Of a stretch of DNA of 64,000 nucleotides, positions 10,086 through 17,055 are shown one piece after another; the stretch's first letter is position 1; each line of letters begins with the position of its first letter. The translations under genes and the position numbers were made by a program. The stretch covers positions 620,001 to 684,000 of the forward strand of contig NZ_CP059856.1 of assembly GCF_009193325.2 (NCBI RefSeq). Direction: 5' to 3'. The notes below the pieces were generated by a model. The model made no database searches, was not told the DNA's origin, and saw only the letters and a program-made list of their open reading frames with translations. Source of the DNA: Bacteroides zhangwenhongii (GTDB taxonomy: Bacteria; Bacteroidota; Bacteroidia; Bacteroidales; Bacteroidaceae).

Positions 10086-12293
10086 ATGAAAAGATTAATT
10101 CCATATAGTTTGTGTTTTCTCGTTTGTTTGTCATCATGTCTCACAGGAAGTAAATCTTCCTGTGAGAATAAACAAATCGAAAATCTTTTATCAGCTATGA
10201 CCTTAGAAGAAAAAATAGGAATGTTACATGGCAATACAATGTTCTCAAGTGGTGGAGTACCCCGACTAGGCATTCCCGACCTTCAATATTCCGACGGTCC
10301 ACATGGAGTACGTCATGAAGTTATTCCCGACGGATGGACTTCTGCAGAATGGAACAACGATTCATGTACTTACCTGCCAGCTCTTACGGCATTAGCTTCC
10401 ACATGGAATAGAGATTTGGCAAAACTATATGGAGAAGTTCTTGGAGCAGAATGTAAAGCACGTGGCAAACATGTAAGTCTGGCTCCCGGAGTAAATATCC
10501 ACCGCTCTTTGCAAAATGGAAGAAACTGGGAATATTTCAGTGAAGACCCTTTTTTAAGTGGAGAACTTGCTATTCCATATATACAAGGAGTACAGTCACA
10601 GGGAGTGGCTTCTTGTGTCAAACATTTTGCGCTTAACAGTCAAGCATTCAACCAATATAAAGTTAGTGTCGAAGTAGACGAACGAACCCTACACGAAATT
10701 TATCTGCCAGCTTTTGAAGCAGCCATTCAAAAAGGAGGTGCTCTATCTGTAATGGCAGCTTACAATAAAGTACGTGGACTATGGTGTACGGAAAATTCTT
10801 ACCTACTCGATACTTTACTACGGAAGGAACTTGGCTTTGACGGAATGGTAGTATCCGACTGGAACGCCGTGCATAACACAGTTCATACAGCAATGTGCGG
10901 AATGGATGTTGAAATGGGCACAGAAGTCAAGCGAAATAAAAAATATGCTTTTGAAGAATATTATCTAGCCAACCCTTTATTGGAGAAAGTAAAAAACGGG
11001 GAAGTTCCAGAAGAAGCTATTAATCAAAAGGTTCGTAATATATTAAAATTAATGCTTCGGTTGGATATCATAGGACAAACATCCCATGACACCACTGGTA
11101 TGGCGGCCAAACTAGCCACTCCTGCCCACCAGAAAGCTGCTTTAAAAATAGCAGATGAATCATATATTCTATTGCAAAATTCCAATAATATATTACCTCT
11201 GAACCTTTCACTTTACAAGAAGGTTGCGGTCATAGGAGCCAATGCTACAGAAAAATTCGCAGCCGGTGGTGGAAGTACCAAATTAAAACCGAAATATGAA
11301 ATTACTCCTTTAGAAGGAATACGCAACTATTTCAATGGGAAAGTCAAGATTGAATATGCTCCCGGCTATAAACTCAATCATAAAGTATATCCTATAGGTC
11401 ATTGGTTTACCAATGAATTTGACAAATTCGACCCGATTCTATATAAAGAAGCTATTTCCATTGCGTCCAATGCAGATCTAGTTATTTATGTAGGAGGGCT
11501 TAATCACGAGAATGGTTCAGACTGTGAAGGATATGATAAACCCAATCTTAAATTACCATACCAACAGGATAAACTGATAAATGGAATTACTGAAGTAAAC
11601 CCTAATACAATAGTGATATTAACGAGTGGAGGTCCAATTGAACTTGGAGAATGGCAAAAACGAGTTCCAGCATTACTTTACAGCAGTTTTACAGGGATGG
11701 AAGGAGGAAATGCTTTAGCACGCAATTTATTAGGTGAAGTTAATCCTTCCGGCAAGCTGACTACAACTTGGTGTAAAAAGTTAGAAGATATGCCAGATCA
11801 TATTTTTGGAGAATATCCTGGGAAAAATGACACCGTCCGATTCAAAGAAGGAATCATGGTAGGATACCGTTACTTTGATACATACCAAATAAAGCCTCAA
11901 TTCGAATTCGGTTTCGGTCTCTCTTACACTTCATTCGAATATTCAGATTTAGATATGAATCCGATATGGAATGAAGCAGATGATACCTTCGATGTTTCTT
12001 TCACTGTCAGCAACACCGGTAAGCGATATGGCCAGGAAATTGCACAGCTATATGTACATCAACAGGAATGCAGTGTTCAACGCCCAGTGAAAGAATTAAA
12101 AGGATTTGAAAAAGTAGCGTTACAACCTGGGGAATCTCAAAGAGTAACGATTAAACTAACCAAGCGTGCACTACAATATTATGATATTAAGAATAAAGGC
12201 TGGAAAGCAGATCCCGGCACTTTTACAATACAGATTGGTGCATCTTCCCGCGATATTAGATTACAGAAAAATTTCAAGCTAGAAAAACTGTAG
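10086..12293 (+). CDS. GH3 beta-glycosidase lipoprotein
   Basis: The 735-aa protein has a lipobox (LSSC, Cys18). GH3 N-terminal motifs include IENLLSAMTLEEKIGML and YSDGPHGVR. The nucleophile Asp258 sits in GMVVSDWNAVH. The C-terminal alpha/beta sandwich begins around KKVAVIGANATEKFAAGGGS, and a fibronectin-III-like tail contains QLYVHQQECSVQRPVKELKGF. The enzyme removes terminal beta-linked sugars (often glucose) from oligosaccharides, probably at the surface or in the periplasm. In this PUL it would act after GH26, for example on beta-glucosyl residues of glucomannan. Length is normal. Confidence 0.92.
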   Translation: MKRLIPYSLCFLVCLSSCLTGSKSSCENKQIENLLSAMTLEEKIGMLHGNTMFSSGGVPRLGIPDLQYSDGPHGVRHEVIPDGWTSAEWNNDSCTYLPALTALASTWNRDLAKLYGEVLGAECKARGKHVSLAPGVNIHRSLQNGRNWEYFSEDPFLSGELAIPYIQGVQSQGVASCVKHFALNSQAFNQYKVSVEVDERTLHEIYLPAFEAAIQKGGALSVMAAYNKVRGLWCTENSYLLDTLLRKELGFDGMVVSDWNAVHNTVHTAMCGMDVEMGTEVKRNKKYAFEEYYLANPLLEKVKNGEVPEEAINQKVRNILKLMLRLDIIGQTSHDTTGMAAKLATPAHQKAALKIADESYILLQNSNNILPLNLSLYKKVAVIGANATEKFAAGGGSTKLKPKYEITPLEGIRNYFNGKVKIEYAPGYKLNHKVYPIGHWFTNEFDKFDPILYKEAISIASNADLVIYVGGLNHENGSDCEGYDKPNLKLPYQQDKLINGITEVNPNTIVILTSGGPIELGEWQKRVPALLYSSFTGMEGGNALARNLLGEVNPSGKLTTTWCKKLEDMPDHIFGEYPGKNDTVRFKEGIMVGYRYFDTYQIKPQFEFGFGLSYTSFEYSDLDMNPIWNEADDTFDVSFTVSNTGKRYGQEIAQLYVHQQECSVQRPVKELKGFEKVALQPGESQRVTIKLTKRALQYYDIKNKGWKADPGTFTIQIGASSRDIRLQKNFKLEKL

Positions 12294-12322
12294 AATCAAG
12301 ATTATACTTTAACAAATCCATT

Positions 12323-13216
12323 ATGAATCGCTATTTAAAAGCAATATTGTGTATATACATTTTTTTATTGGCATTTTTGTCAATGACAAAAGCTGAAGAA
12401 ACACAGGAAAAACAGCAGGGAACGCCTCAAACTTATACAGTCGTCAAGGATATCCGCTACGGGCTGCAAAGAAAAAAGCTTTCTCCAAACGATCATTCTT
12501 CCGACAGACTGCTAGATCTTTACCTACCCGATAAAAAAAAGCCAAAGAAAGGATTCCCCGTTTTTGTATTCATACATGGAGGAGGGTTTACCGGAGGAGA
12601 TAAAGTGGAGGCTAACGGGCTTAATCCTATTTGCAAAGCTATTGTTCAAAAGGGATTTGCCGTTATCTCAATAAACTATTTTCTCACAATGAAATATCAT
12701 CACCATAAAGGGGTATCATGTGAATCGCAAATGAAAAACGGAATACCTGTCAATCACAAATTTCATCCACTTATCAGACAATCTATAAAGAACGCTTCTT
12801 TGGATGCAATAAGTGCATTGGAATGGCTGAAAACGAATGCCACGAAATACAACATGAATATTCATTCTGTATTTCTTTGCGGTGGCTCTGCCGGAGCAAT
12901 AACCGCCCTTCATACGACCTATGTAGAATGTCCTACATTCATTAAAATAAAAGGAGTTATTAATCTTTGGGGAGCTATGGAGAATCCAAGTATGATCACA
13001 GCCCCCGCACCTCCTATTTTCACATTTCATGGAGATTGCGATGATGTTATCAGTGTTGAATATGGACATGCCATCCAACAACGGATGAGAAACATAGGTG
13101 ACACAATTTCCAGATTCCAAATACTAGAAGGCAAAGGGCATGCACAATATAGTTATATTGCTACTAATTATATCAATGACATCATATATTTCTTAAATAG
13201 TCAATTAAAACAATGA
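12323..13216 (+). CDS. Secreted alpha/beta-hydrolase, probable carbohydrate esterase
   Basis: The 297-aa protein has an N-terminal signal (about residues 1-25). The esterase/lipase motifs are in order: oxyanion HGGG in VFIHGGGFTGGDK, nucleophile Ser189 in CGGSAGAITAL, acid in HGDCDDVI near 237-241, and His273 in GKGHAQY. This is the layout of bacterial carboxylesterases and deacetylases. As the last gene of the susC operon it may remove acetyl groups from acetylated mannan, an inference from context. Confidence 0.85.
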   Translation: MNRYLKAILCIYIFLLAFLSMTKAEETQEKQQGTPQTYTVVKDIRYGLQRKKLSPNDHSSDRLLDLYLPDKKKPKKGFPVFVFIHGGGFTGGDKVEANGLNPICKAIVQKGFAVISINYFLTMKYHHHKGVSCESQMKNGIPVNHKFHPLIRQSIKNASLDAISALEWLKTNATKYNMNIHSVFLCGGSAGAITALHTTYVECPTFIKIKGVINLWGAMENPSMITAPAPPIFTFHGDCDDVISVEYGHAIQQRMRNIGDTISRFQILEGKGHAQYSYIATNYINDIIYFLNSQLKQ

Positions 13217-13237
13217 GAATTTGTTTCAATAAGAATA

Positions 13238-13267
13238 CGTTTTTTGAATATAGCTTTTCGCTTTTCT
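13238..13267 (+). promoter_or_regulatory. candidate operator of the AraC-type regulator, copy 2
   Basis: CGTTTTTTGAA at 13238 and CGCTTTTC 21 bp later match the block at 1791. The first repeat is again exactly 55 bp upstream of the -7 box, here at 13293. Confidence 0.6.
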
Positions 13268-13292
13268 TCTAAAAACATCACTTCTACATACC

Positions 13293-13300
13293 TAACTTTG
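13293..13300 (+). promoter_or_regulatory. -7 box of the permease gene
   Basis: TAACTTTG matches TAnnTTTG and lies 45 nt before the permease start. With the operator upstream, the permease forms its own transcription unit co-regulated with susC. Confidence 0.6.
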
Positions 13301-13345
13301 CAAATAGAAAATAAGAAAACCCTGTAAACTAATTTATCTATAATA

Positions 13346-14114
13346 ATGGAAAACAATAATACCTCAAATAAAAAGACCTACTACATTTCAATAGCCATTC
13401 TCGCCGGAATGTTCTTTATTTTTGGATTTGTCTCTTGGGTCAATTCCATACTTATTCCTTATTTCCGTATATCTTGCGAACTGACACATTTCGAATCCTA
13501 TTTTGTAGCATTTGCTTTCTATATTGCCTATTTTGTAATGGCCGTTCCCTCAGGAGTGCTGTTAAAGAGAGTAGGCTTCAAACGAGGGATTATGTACGGC
13601 TTCATGCTAACCGCATTGGGGGCTTTCATATTCGTTCCGGCCGCTTTAGCCCGACAATTCGAGATCTTTCTGATCGGTTTGTTTTCCATAGGAACAGGTT
13701 TGGCAATCCTGCAAACAGCAGCCAATCCATACGTAACCATTATCGGTCCGATTGACAGTGCTGCCCGGCGTATCAGTATCATGGGGATATGTAACAAATT
13801 TGCCGGAATCATTTCTCCTCTCATTTTCGCTGCACTGATTCTGAAAGCAGATGACAGTGAACTTTTTGCCTTGATAGAATCGGGTACATTGGATGCAACA
13901 ACCCAAAATGCCATGCTTAACGAGCTGATACAACGTGTTATCGTTCCGTACGCTATACTAGGAGTGCTGCTTTTATTAGCAGGAATCGGTATCCGTTATT
14001 CTGTCTTACCGGAAATTAATACGGATGAGCAGAATGCGACAGACGACAAAGAAAGCGGGCATAGCAACCGGAAAAATATTTTTGGCTTTCCATACCTCAT
14101 TTTAGGCGCATTTA
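13346..14114 (+). pseudogene. FucP-type MFS sugar permease, truncated by prophage left end
   Basis: About 256 native codons are present, starting MENNNTSNKKTYYISIAILAG and holding six or seven membrane segments. Motifs typical of the fucose/glucose/galactose permease group include FFIFGFVSWVNSILIPYF, FYIAYFVMAVPSG and GLAILQTAANPYV. The family is normally about 400-440 aa. Here homology stops after FGFPYLILGAF and the frame runs into phage DNA for about 20 codons (stop at 14173). The C-terminal half is not found on the right of the prophage. It would have imported the sugar released by the PUL enzymes; the product is almost certainly inactive. Confidence 0.9.
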
Positions 14115-14235
14115 TGGGGCATAGAACGAAGCGGTTTTTTCAATGGTCGGGAAAAATGGGCGAAAGGTTTTGAAAACCAAAGGGTTTAGGCATGATCGGG
14201 AAAATGGGCTGAATATTTCGAAGCGGTTTTTCTCT
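14115..14235 (+). repeat. Left prophage end with probable transposase-binding sites
   Basis: Two composite modules are visible. The first has AACGAAGCGG at 14125 and TCGGGAAAAATGGGC at 14147. The second has TCGGGAAAATGGGC at 14196 and TTCGAAGCGGTTTTTC at 14217. The same AACGAAGCG core appears inverted at the right end. The stretch from 14236 to 14507 has no gene; it holds two copies of a short hairpin and a promoter, listed separately. Confidence 0.7.
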
Positions 14236-14403
14236 TTACATGGCTTACATCTGCTTTACGTTTGAGGGGCTTTTCTTCGGATATTCGGGGGATTGCTTTA
14301 CATCGGGCTTGCAGATGGGGCTAAAACGGCCTGGAAGGGTTTTATTTTCGGCTGTGTGGCCGTTTTATGGCTGGGTTGATGGATTTTGTTATATGATGGT
14401 GTG

Positions 14404-14426
14404 AACGGCTGTGTGGCCGTTTTTTT
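14404..14426 (+). terminator. terminator-like hairpin, with a second copy at 14349
   Basis: ACGGC-TGTGTG-GCCGT is followed by a run of Ts at 14405-14426. The same core (CGGCTGTGTGGCCGTTTT) occurs at 14349-14366. The pair would stop transcription entering from the left flank, which may protect the lysogenic region. Confidence 0.55.
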
Positions 14427-14480
14427 GTGCCTATTTTTAAAGATGTTGCCTTAAAATTCTTCCAAATAAGTATTATTTGG

Positions 14481-14488
14481 TATATTTG
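14481..14488 (+). promoter_or_regulatory. -7 box for the leftmost prophage gene
   Basis: TATATTTG lies 20 nt before the ATG at 14508 and fits the TAnnTTTG consensus. Confidence 0.5.
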
Positions 14489-14507
14489 CAGCATAATAGA
14501 AACGAAT

Positions 14508-14750
14508 ATGGCAAAAGTGATTCATGTGCATTTGCTGCATAAAATAGACGGGACGAAGCAGAAAGATTGGTATTTCAGCAGTATATCGGCTGTTTATACG
14601 GTTCTGACGGCAGATCAGGTGGGGGCAACCAAGAATTACCTGCTTCATGCCGGGCTGTCTGGTAACGGCACAATATGCACGAAAAAGGCTATAATTAAGC
14701 AATCTACGCTCATCTCGGGTGGTAGTAAGGGAATGGTTAGAACGATATAA
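14508..14750 (+). CDS. Small phage protein of unknown function
   Basis: The ATG at 14508, after a -7 box, gives 80 aa starting MAKVIHVHLLHKIDGTKQKD with WYFSSISAVYTVL in the middle. The frame is open further upstream, but that part precedes the promoter. The protein has no membrane segment and a basic C-terminus (TLISGGSKGMVR). Its position outside the repressor, next to the left end, suggests expression in the lysogen. No function is recognised. Confidence 0.6.
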   Translation: MAKVIHVHLLHKIDGTKQKDWYFSSISAVYTVLTADQVGATKNYLLHAGLSGNGTICTKKAIIKQSTLISGGSKGMVRTI

Positions 14751-14852
14751 TAGCGCCGTTAGAAAGGCTTGTAGGCGTTATTTCTTTGAATGCTGATTGG
14801 GGAGCTTATGGCTCCCTTTTTTTATGCCCCTACGGTTGGTTTTATTTGGTTA

Positions 14853-14921
14853 GGGGTTACTATTGGGGTTACTGTTAGGGGTTACTACTTCTTTAAGTTA
14901 GGGGTTACTTTAGGGGTTACT
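14853..14921. repeat. five direct copies of GGGGTTACT
   Basis: Copies start at 14853, 14865, 14878, 14901 and 14913, so spacings are 12, 13, 23 and 12 nt, close to one or two helical turns. Most are preceded by TTA or TT. The array lies in the gene-free stretch 14751-15162 between the left gene and the repressor. It looks like a protein-binding array. Confidence 0.75.
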
Positions 14922-14976
14922 TTTTCAGTTCTCAGAGGGTACGCCCGAAATAGGAAACTATGTTATAAATGAAAGC

Positions 14977-15019
14977 AAGTGCCGTTTTTCTCTGTTTTCA
15001 GATAGGAAAAACGACACTT
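14977..15019. terminator. bidirectional-looking hairpin downstream of the repressor
   Basis: AAGTGCCGTTTTTC at 14977 and GAAAAACGACACTT at 15006 pair over 14 positions with one mismatch. The T- and A-rich arms fit a terminator for the leftward repressor transcript. Nothing else is seen between 15020 and 15162. Confidence 0.5.
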
Positions 15020-15162
15020 ATTTTATTGATACACATTATATATATAGCGTGAAGCCTTTGATATACAGCTGTTTTACTTCCTTATGCCCTGTAAATGCCT
15101 CTAAAAGTGTGTGCGTGCGTCTTATTGTGCCTGTTGGGTGATATGACGCATGTGCTTCCTCA

Positions 15163-15846
15163 TTAGAAGAATTTGCTGATGCTTCCAATGACCTCAAAGA
15201 CATTCACGATGCGCGATTTGTCGAATTCCTGCTCATCATAATCCTCTGTATTGATAGGAATGAAGCGCAGTTTGCCTGGATCCGGAGACCTGCGCAGGAT
15301 TTTAATGGTACGGATGGTGTCCAGTACCACTGCGTAGATTTCGCCATACTGGATGTCGTTGAGTGTGCATTGACGAAGGGCAATGATGTCGCCATGGTTT
15401 ATTTTGGGCTCCATGGAGTGGCCGGTGACATTGCACCAGAGGCTGGCTTTTTCGAATCCCCTTATTACGATGTTGGTGGCGGGTATGTTTACCTGAGAGT
15501 TGAACACCTCATCGAATCCCCCAATAAAGTCAACATCGTAGTATGGTGTGCCGACAGATGGGTTCATAGATGTTGTAGGCAGAGTCGAAGGATTGGCTTC
15601 GTCTGCTGTTTGAATGCCTTTCAAATCATCTTTCAACATGCTACCTGCACCAGTAAGCAACCATCCTGTTGAATATCGGGGATAATTTTCAACTATTATA
15701 CTAAGCCATTTGGCTTGAATGTCGGTCCCGTTATTGATTGCTCTTGAAAGCACGCCTTTACTTGCGCCAATAGTTCTTTCCATGGCGCCAATAGTTATCC
15801 CCTCATTGGAGGCTATTTCTTGTATTCTTGATAAAATATTGCCCAT
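15163..15846 (-). CDS. Phage repressor, HTH plus S24/LexA-like peptidase
   Basis: The 227-aa protein has an N-terminal helix-turn-helix (about 15-60, GITIGAMERTIGASKGVLSR) and a C-terminal S24 domain. The latter carries the nucleophile serine in TGHSMEPKINHGDIIAL and the general-base lysine in RTIKILRR. This is the architecture of CI/C2-type repressors that self-cleave when RecA is activated, so the prophage is probably inducible by DNA damage, unlike classical Mu. It faces away from the early operon, and three copies of a 12-nt motif in and around its 5' end are candidate operators. Confidence 0.88.
   Translation of the reverse strand: MGNILSRIQEIASNEGITIGAMERTIGASKGVLSRAINNGTDIQAKWLSIIVENYPRYSTGWLLTGAGSMLKDDLKGIQTADEANPSTLPTTSMNPSVGTPYYDVDFIGGFDEVFNSQVNIPATNIVIRGFEKASLWCNVTGHSMEPKINHGDIIALRQCTLNDIQYGEIYAVVLDTIRTIKILRRSPDPGKLRFIPINTEDYDEQEFDKSRIVNVFEVIGSISKFF
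15677..15692 (-). promoter_or_regulatory. repressor operator candidate inside the repressor gene
   Basis: CGGGGATAATTTTCAA is the exact reverse complement of the 16 bases at 15849-15864. A copy inside the coding region could permit looping or roadblock autoregulation. Confidence 0.5.
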
Positions 15847-15848
15847 AA

Positions 15849-15891
15849 TTGAAAATTATCCCCGTTTTTATTTCGAGGGTTGAAAATTATC
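15849..15891 (+). promoter_or_regulatory. repressor operator candidates between divergent promoters
   Basis: TTGAAAATTATC occurs at 15849-15860 and again at 15880-15891, 31 bp apart. The second copy ends 2 nt before the early -7 box, so bound repressor would cover the early promoter. A third, inverted copy is at 15677-15692. Confidence 0.65.
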
Positions 15892-15893
15892 AC

Positions 15894-15901
15894 TATATTT
15901 G
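15894..15901 (+). promoter_or_regulatory. -7 box of the early operon
   Basis: TATATTTG matches TAnnTTTG and TTTC lies 19 nt upstream, close to the -33 consensus. Transcription would begin near 15908, before the first early gene. Confidence 0.6.
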
Positions 15902-15979
15902 CAGCGTGTTTAAGATGTAAACAGCGCGCCAAATATACAAAAAAGGCGTGTGATTAGCGAATTTTAAGGATTAAAGTTA

Positions 15980-16189
15980 ATGAAAGAAGAATTGATTATG
16001 AAGGTGAAGCCGGAAACGCTGGATAGCCTTATAAATGCTTTGGTTGATATAACCAGTGAAATGAAATCAGCTGCACCCGACCCGCAGGTGCGATTCGGGG
16101 ATGAAGTTTATATGACTTGTCTGTGTCTGGAGAATACGGTATTGGGCGCTATTCGACAGGTAGAGCTGAAGAAAAAAGAGGGCAAATAG
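15980..16189 (+). CDS. Small early phage protein, unknown
   Basis: The 69-aa acidic protein (MKEELIMKVKPETLDSLINA) is first in the early operon, in the position of Mu ner. It shows no clear helix-turn-helix, so no ner function is claimed. An internal start at MKVKPE is possible. Confidence 0.55.
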   Translation: MKEELIMKVKPETLDSLINALVDITSEMKSAAPDPQVRFGDEVYMTCLCLENTVLGAIRQVELKKKEGK

Positions 16190-16223
16190 ATTGCCGGATA
16201 ACTGGCAGCCCGGAAAGACGGGC

Positions 16224-16308
16224 AGGGGCGGCAGGCACGGCCGGAGAGTTGGTAAATCGAAAATGAGAAAGCGTAGAAAGCCGTCGGGGTTCGATTCCCC
16301 GCGCCCCA
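16224..16308 (+). other. tRNA-like T-arm and acceptor segment
   Basis: CGGGG-TTCGATT-CCCCG is a perfect T stem-loop with the canonical TTCGA loop. It is followed by CGCCCC, which pairs with GGGGCG at 16225-16230 to give a 6-bp acceptor-like stem. The part between has no good D or anticodon arm. It may be a tRNA relic or a tRNA-like fold in the early mRNA. Confidence 0.35.
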
Positions 16309-16335
16309 CGATATAAACTTTTAAAATTTAGAGTT

Positions 16336-16602
16336 ATGGCAAAGAATTTCAATCCGAGAACAGCAGAGAGTCTGTTCAAACAGAAGTTGCGCACGATGAC
16401 AGGCAGTACGGCACATACGCAGAATATTGCCGACCAGGCGATGGAGCTGGCTGGACAATTCATGACGGAGGATGAGATAAGCAACTCGGATGCCTACCGG
16501 GTGATAGAGAATGTGAGCTGTGTGTGTGAGGAAGCGATGCAGGTGCTGGTCGAAGAACTGCAGAAAGGGACACGCCTTCATGAAATACTGACGGGTGATT
16601 AG
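16336..16602 (+). CDS. Small early phage protein, unknown
   Basis: The 88-aa, mostly helical protein starts MAKNFNPRTAESLFKQK and ends HEILTGD. It has three cysteines (VSCVCEE) but no zinc pattern. It lies in the early operon after the tRNA-like segment. No family is recognised. Confidence 0.55.
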   Translation: MAKNFNPRTAESLFKQKLRTMTGSTAHTQNIADQAMELAGQFMTEDEISNSDAYRVIENVSCVCEEAMQVLVEELQKGTRLHEILTGD

Positions 16603-16663
16603 GAAATAGCGGAAGCCGTTGAAAACCTTTGAACGAACGATAACGATTAAAAAGTATGACGAT

Positions 16664-17044
16664 ATGAGAAAGCAGATTTTGACAGATAACGAGACCAAGA
16701 CCTTCTTGATGAAGACATTCGGATGCAGCCGTCAGGCTGTGTGGCAAGCACTGAATTTTGTCCGTGACAGCGATCAGGCGCGCCGGATACGCACTCTTGC
16801 CCTGAAGCGAGGCGGCAAACTGACTGACGGGAACTTCATCCCGAACTGCGAAACCACCTTCGAGGAGTGCGAGAAGACCATGACCTGCACTTTCGGTCCC
16901 CGTGTAAAACTCGTGGTCCACAGAAAGACCAATGATGTGGATGTGTACGTGGACGGAAAACGGACTGAAACCTACCAATGTGAATTTGTATCGGATTTCA
17001 TGCAGCTGCAGCACGAGACCCAACAGATGGCATCTGCCTTATAA
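16664..17044 (+). CDS. Small early DNA-binding protein (HTH)
   Basis: The ATG at 16664 gives 126 aa; the frame is open to a TTG at 16619. Residues 13-40 (FLMKTFGCSRQAVWQALNFV) look like a helix-turn-helix. The second half is beta-rich (RVKLVVHRKTNDVDVYVDGK). Just upstream of the transposase gene, it could play a Ner- or repressor-helper role, which is inference only. Confidence 0.55.
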   Translation: MRKQILTDNETKTFLMKTFGCSRQAVWQALNFVRDSDQARRIRTLALKRGGKLTDGNFIPNCETTFEECEKTMTCTFGPRVKLVVHRKTNDVDVYVDGKRTETYQCEFVSDFMQLQHETQQMASAL

Positions 17045-17055
17045 ATAGAAATGAA

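Noticed and set aside
14853..14921. CRISPR array
   Set aside because: The five repeats are 9 nt with 3-14 nt gaps, too short for repeat-spacer units; no cas genes are present.
14790..14972. 60-codon frame with LGVT repeats
   Set aside because: It is produced by the GGGGTTACT array, has no promoter or ribosome site, and codes a low-complexity peptide.
16224..16308. Complete tRNA gene
   Set aside because: The T-arm is perfect, but no D-arm or anticodon stem of proper size can be drawn.
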